From positions 372,001-436,000 of the forward strand of contig CAWHEG010000031.1 in the NCBI GenBank assembly GCA_963828405.1: a stretch of 64,000 bases of DNA. The letters run 5' to 3'. Position 1 is the stretch's first letter. The number at the start of each line of letters is the position of its first letter. Source of the DNA: JANMJD01 sp963828405 (GTDB taxonomy: Bacteria; Actinomycetota; Acidimicrobiia; Acidimicrobiales; Ilumatobacteraceae). A model generated the notes under the pieces. That model was not told the origin of the DNA. It ran no database searches and saw only the letters and a list, made by a program, of their open reading frames with translations. The position numbers and the translations under genes are program-made. Of the stretch, positions 62,044 through 64,000 are shown one piece after another.

Positions 62044-64000
62044 TCAGCCGGCACGTTTCGTGCGCGATAGCGAACGCCGCTGCTCGATGAAATCGACGAG
62101 CACGTAGTCGCCGAGGGTCTCGGGCGTGGTGAAGAAGGCCCGACCGCGGTTCATCGAGGTGAGCTTCTCGATGAACGACTTGAGGTGGCTGTTGGCATCG
62201 AGCATGAAGGTGTTGATCCGGATGCCCTCGCGGGTCGCCCGCTGCACTTCGCGCAAGGTCTCGGTGATCGTCTCGGGAACCGGCGGGTAGTTGAAGAACA
62301 CGTCACCGTTCGCCTCGATGTGCGCCGTCGGTTCGCCGTCGGTGATCATGATGATCTGCTTGGTGCCCGTCTGACGGGCGAGCAGTTGGCGCGACAACAG
62401 GATGCCGTGCTGCATGTTCGTGCCGTAGTCGAAGTCCCACGACACCTCGGGCAGTTGATGCGGCTCGATCACCCGGGCGACCTTGGAGAAGCCGACGATG
62501 CCGAGGTAGTCGCGCGGGAACTGCGAGGAGATCAGCGAGTGCAGTGCCATCGCCACCTTCTTGGCGGGCAGGAAGTTCTCGCGCATCGGCATCGACAACG
62601 ACAGGTCGAGCATCAGCACCGTCGACGAGCGGGTGACCACCTCGGTGCGCTCGATCTCGAAGTCGTCGGGCGTCAACTGCACCGGGGTGCCCTGCCCCTG
62701 GCGGCGCAGCGCATTGCGGATCGTCCGCTGCAGGTCGAGGTTGAAGGGGTCGCCGTACTCGTAGACCTTCGACTCGTAGGCCCGCTCGTGGCCCACGCCG
62801 TGGCGATCGATCTGGTGCTGGCCGGCGTGGTCCTTGGAGAGCTTGGAGAACAGCTCGCGCAGGGCATTCGACCCGATCTTGCGCAGACCCTTCGGCGTCA
62901 GCTCCAGGCGCCCCTCGCGGGTGTCGACGAGCCCGGCGTCCTGCAGCCGCTTGGCCAGCTCCGACAACCGGCGCAGGGAGTCGGCGGTATGGTCGCCGAG
63001 CAGGTCGCGCACCCGGTCGAGATCGGCTTCGGCGAGCGCCCCCGGGCTCGTCGCCCCGCGCAGCAGACCCTCGAGCTGATCGAGATCGCCCAGATCCTGC
63101 ATCGCCTGCAGCGAGTCGTTGAAACCCATCGGGTTCGCGCCGCGCATGTTCTGCGACTTCTGCCAGCCCATCTGGGGGAACATCGACTGGAGGTGCTGGC
63201 CGAGCTGATCGGCCTGCCACCGAAGATCCATGTCCTCGAGCAGTTGCCGGGACAGCTGCTCGAGCTGTGACCGCTGCTCGGGCGTCATCGAGTTCATCAT
63301 CTGCTGCATCGCGGCCATCTGGCGGGCGATCGACTCGAGCAGTTCGTCGAGCGTCGCCGGATTCTCCGGGAAGAAGTCACCGAAACGCTCCATGAAGTCC
63401 TCGAAGCGGGGATCCTCGCCGCGGTCGCGCCGTTCGATCATCTCGTTGAGCGCCGACATCATGTCCTTCATGCGCTGCATCTGCTCGGGTGAGCTGTTCT
63501 GCACGCCCTCGGTCACCTGGTCGACGAACTGCTGCATCAACTGCTCGCGCAGCCGGTCCATCAGCTCGTCGAAGCGCCGTTGCGAATCGTCGGAGGCGAA
63601 GTCGTAGTTCGACAGCTCACGAACCTGCCCGGCCAGGTCGTTGGGGAGCATGTCGAGACGGAAGTTGCGCTCTGCCGCCGCCTCGCGGGCCAGATCGGTG
63701 CGCCGCTGGTCACCCGAGGACTCGGCGGCGGCGGTCTGGCGCTCGATCTCGTGACGTTCCTCGTCGATCAGATCACGCAGTTCGTCGGCGATCTCGGCGT
63801 ACACGCCGCCCAGGTCGCCCTGCTCCTGCAGCTCCTGGCGTTTCTGGCGCAGCCGTTCGAGCATCTCGCGCAGCCCCTCGACCTGGTTGCCGTCGCGATC
63901 GCGCATCCCCTGCTGCAACAGGCGCCGCAGGGCCGAATTGAGGTCGCCGTGGTACAGCAGATCGTCGGTGATCTCGTCGAAGATCCCCTCGGCGTCGAGC
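62044..64000 (-). CDS. VWA-domain protein, 3' part (start outside window)
   Basis: The reading frame is open to the edge at 64000, so at least 651 residues are coded and the start is missing. The first visible part (LDAEGIFDEITDDLLYHGDL) is followed by a long helical, Gln/Met/Arg-rich region with coiled-coil character (RLRQKRQELQEQGDLGGVYA, QMQRMKDMMSALNEMIERRD). The last ~200 residues form a von Willebrand A domain with the metal-site motif VLMLDLSLSMPMR and later IIMITDGEPTAHIEANGDVF. Such proteins often act with a MoxR-type ATPase as a chaperone pair; the neighbour outside the window may be that ATPase. Confidence 0.85.
   Translation of the reverse strand, partial: LDAEGIFDEITDDLLYHGDLNSALRRLLQQGMRDRDGNQVEGLREMLERLRQKRQELQEQGDLGGVYAEIADELRDLIDEERHEIERQTAAAESSGDQRRTDLAREAAAERNFRLDMLPNDLAGQVRELSNYDFASDDSQRRFDELMDRLREQLMQQFVDQVTEGVQNSSPEQMQRMKDMMSALNEMIERRDRGEDPRFEDFMERFGDFFPENPATLDELLESIARQMAAMQQMMNSMTPEQRSQLEQLSRQLLEDMDLRWQADQLGQHLQSMFPQMGWQKSQNMRGANPMGFNDSLQAMQDLGDLDQLEGLLRGATSPGALAEADLDRVRDLLGDHTADSLRRLSELAKRLQDAGLVDTREGRLELTPKGLRKIGSNALRELFSKLSKDHAGQHQIDRHGVGHERAYESKVYEYGDPFNLDLQRTIRNALRRQGQGTPVQLTPDDFEIERTEVVTRSSTVLMLDLSLSMPMRENFLPAKKVAMALHSLISSQFPRDYLGIVGFSKVARVIEPHQLPEVSWDFDYGTNMQHGILLSRQLLARQTGTKQIIMITDGEPTAHIEANGDVFFNYPPVPETITETLREVQRATREGIRINTFMLDANSHLKSFIEKLTSMNRGRAFFTTPETLGDYVLVDFIEQRRSLSRTKRAG

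Overview
This is a high-GC window, most likely from an actinomycete-type bacterium (Actinomycetota). The grounds are two WhiB-type [4Fe-4S] regulators, a Streptomyces-style PHO box of 11-bp direct repeats, a DUF3097 gene, a DUF2342-like gene near moaE, and frequent GTG starts with strongly G/C-ending codons. A deep-branching class such as Acidimicrobiia would fit, but I cannot prove that without a database search. No tRNA, rRNA, CRISPR array or insertion sequence was found.

Layout. Positions 1-16.2 kb hold the S10-spc-alpha ribosomal cluster on the minus strand. Its transcription order is rplC-rplD-rplW-rplB-rpsS-rplV-rpsC-rplP-rpmC-rpsQ-rplN-rplX-rplE-rpsN-rpsH-rplF-rplR-rpsE-rpmD-rplO-secY-adk-map-rpmJ-rpsM-rpsK-rpsD-rpoA-rplQ. 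Most junctions overlap by 1-4 bases, so translation is probably coupled. rpsJ and infA are missing from their usual places. Several ribosomal proteins are enlarged: L4 and L22 carry the same kind of long C-terminal extension, ending in a near-identical ~40-residue module, and rplD shows a single-base frameshift in this sequence.

Positions 16.4-25 kb hold an alpha/beta hydrolase, a YegP/DUF1508 protein with a histone-H1-like tail, a cyclic-nucleotide-binding protein translationally coupled to a very large three-module redox protein (membrane 4Fe-4S + 2Fe-2S + FAD/NAD reductase), a family-2 glycosidase, a Mug-type DNA glycosylase and a Gfo/Idh/MocA dehydrogenase. Positions 25.2-31.2 kb are bioenergetic: sdhCAB (diheme B-type) and, divergently, a predicted K+-independent proton-pumping pyrophosphatase. 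A DedA protein follows. Positions 31.9-36.2 kb contain DUF3097, an unrecognised pair that includes an orphan PEP-utiliser phosphohistidine domain, an SCP2-like protein and an Fpg/Nei-like glycosylase.

Positions 36.2-39.3 kb look acquired: base use is more relaxed and T/G-rich, with a VapBC toxin-antitoxin pair, a nitronate monooxygenase and orphan fragments. Positions 39.3-41.1 kb hold an ECF sigma factor with a good ECF promoter of its own and a membrane partner. Positions 41.1-51.4 kb carry nucleoside phosphorylase, TetR, RNB exonuclease, MreB, MoaE, a PDZ pseudoprotease, an atypical SDR, a DUF2342-like pseudo-metalloprotease and an MFS protein.

Positions 51.5-60.3 kb form a complete phosphate module: pstSCAB-phoU-histidine kinase-response regulator in one direction behind a PHO box, with polyphosphate kinase just upstream. 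The last 3.5 kb hold two whiB genes flanking tatA, then the 3' part of a large VWA-domain gene that runs off the window.
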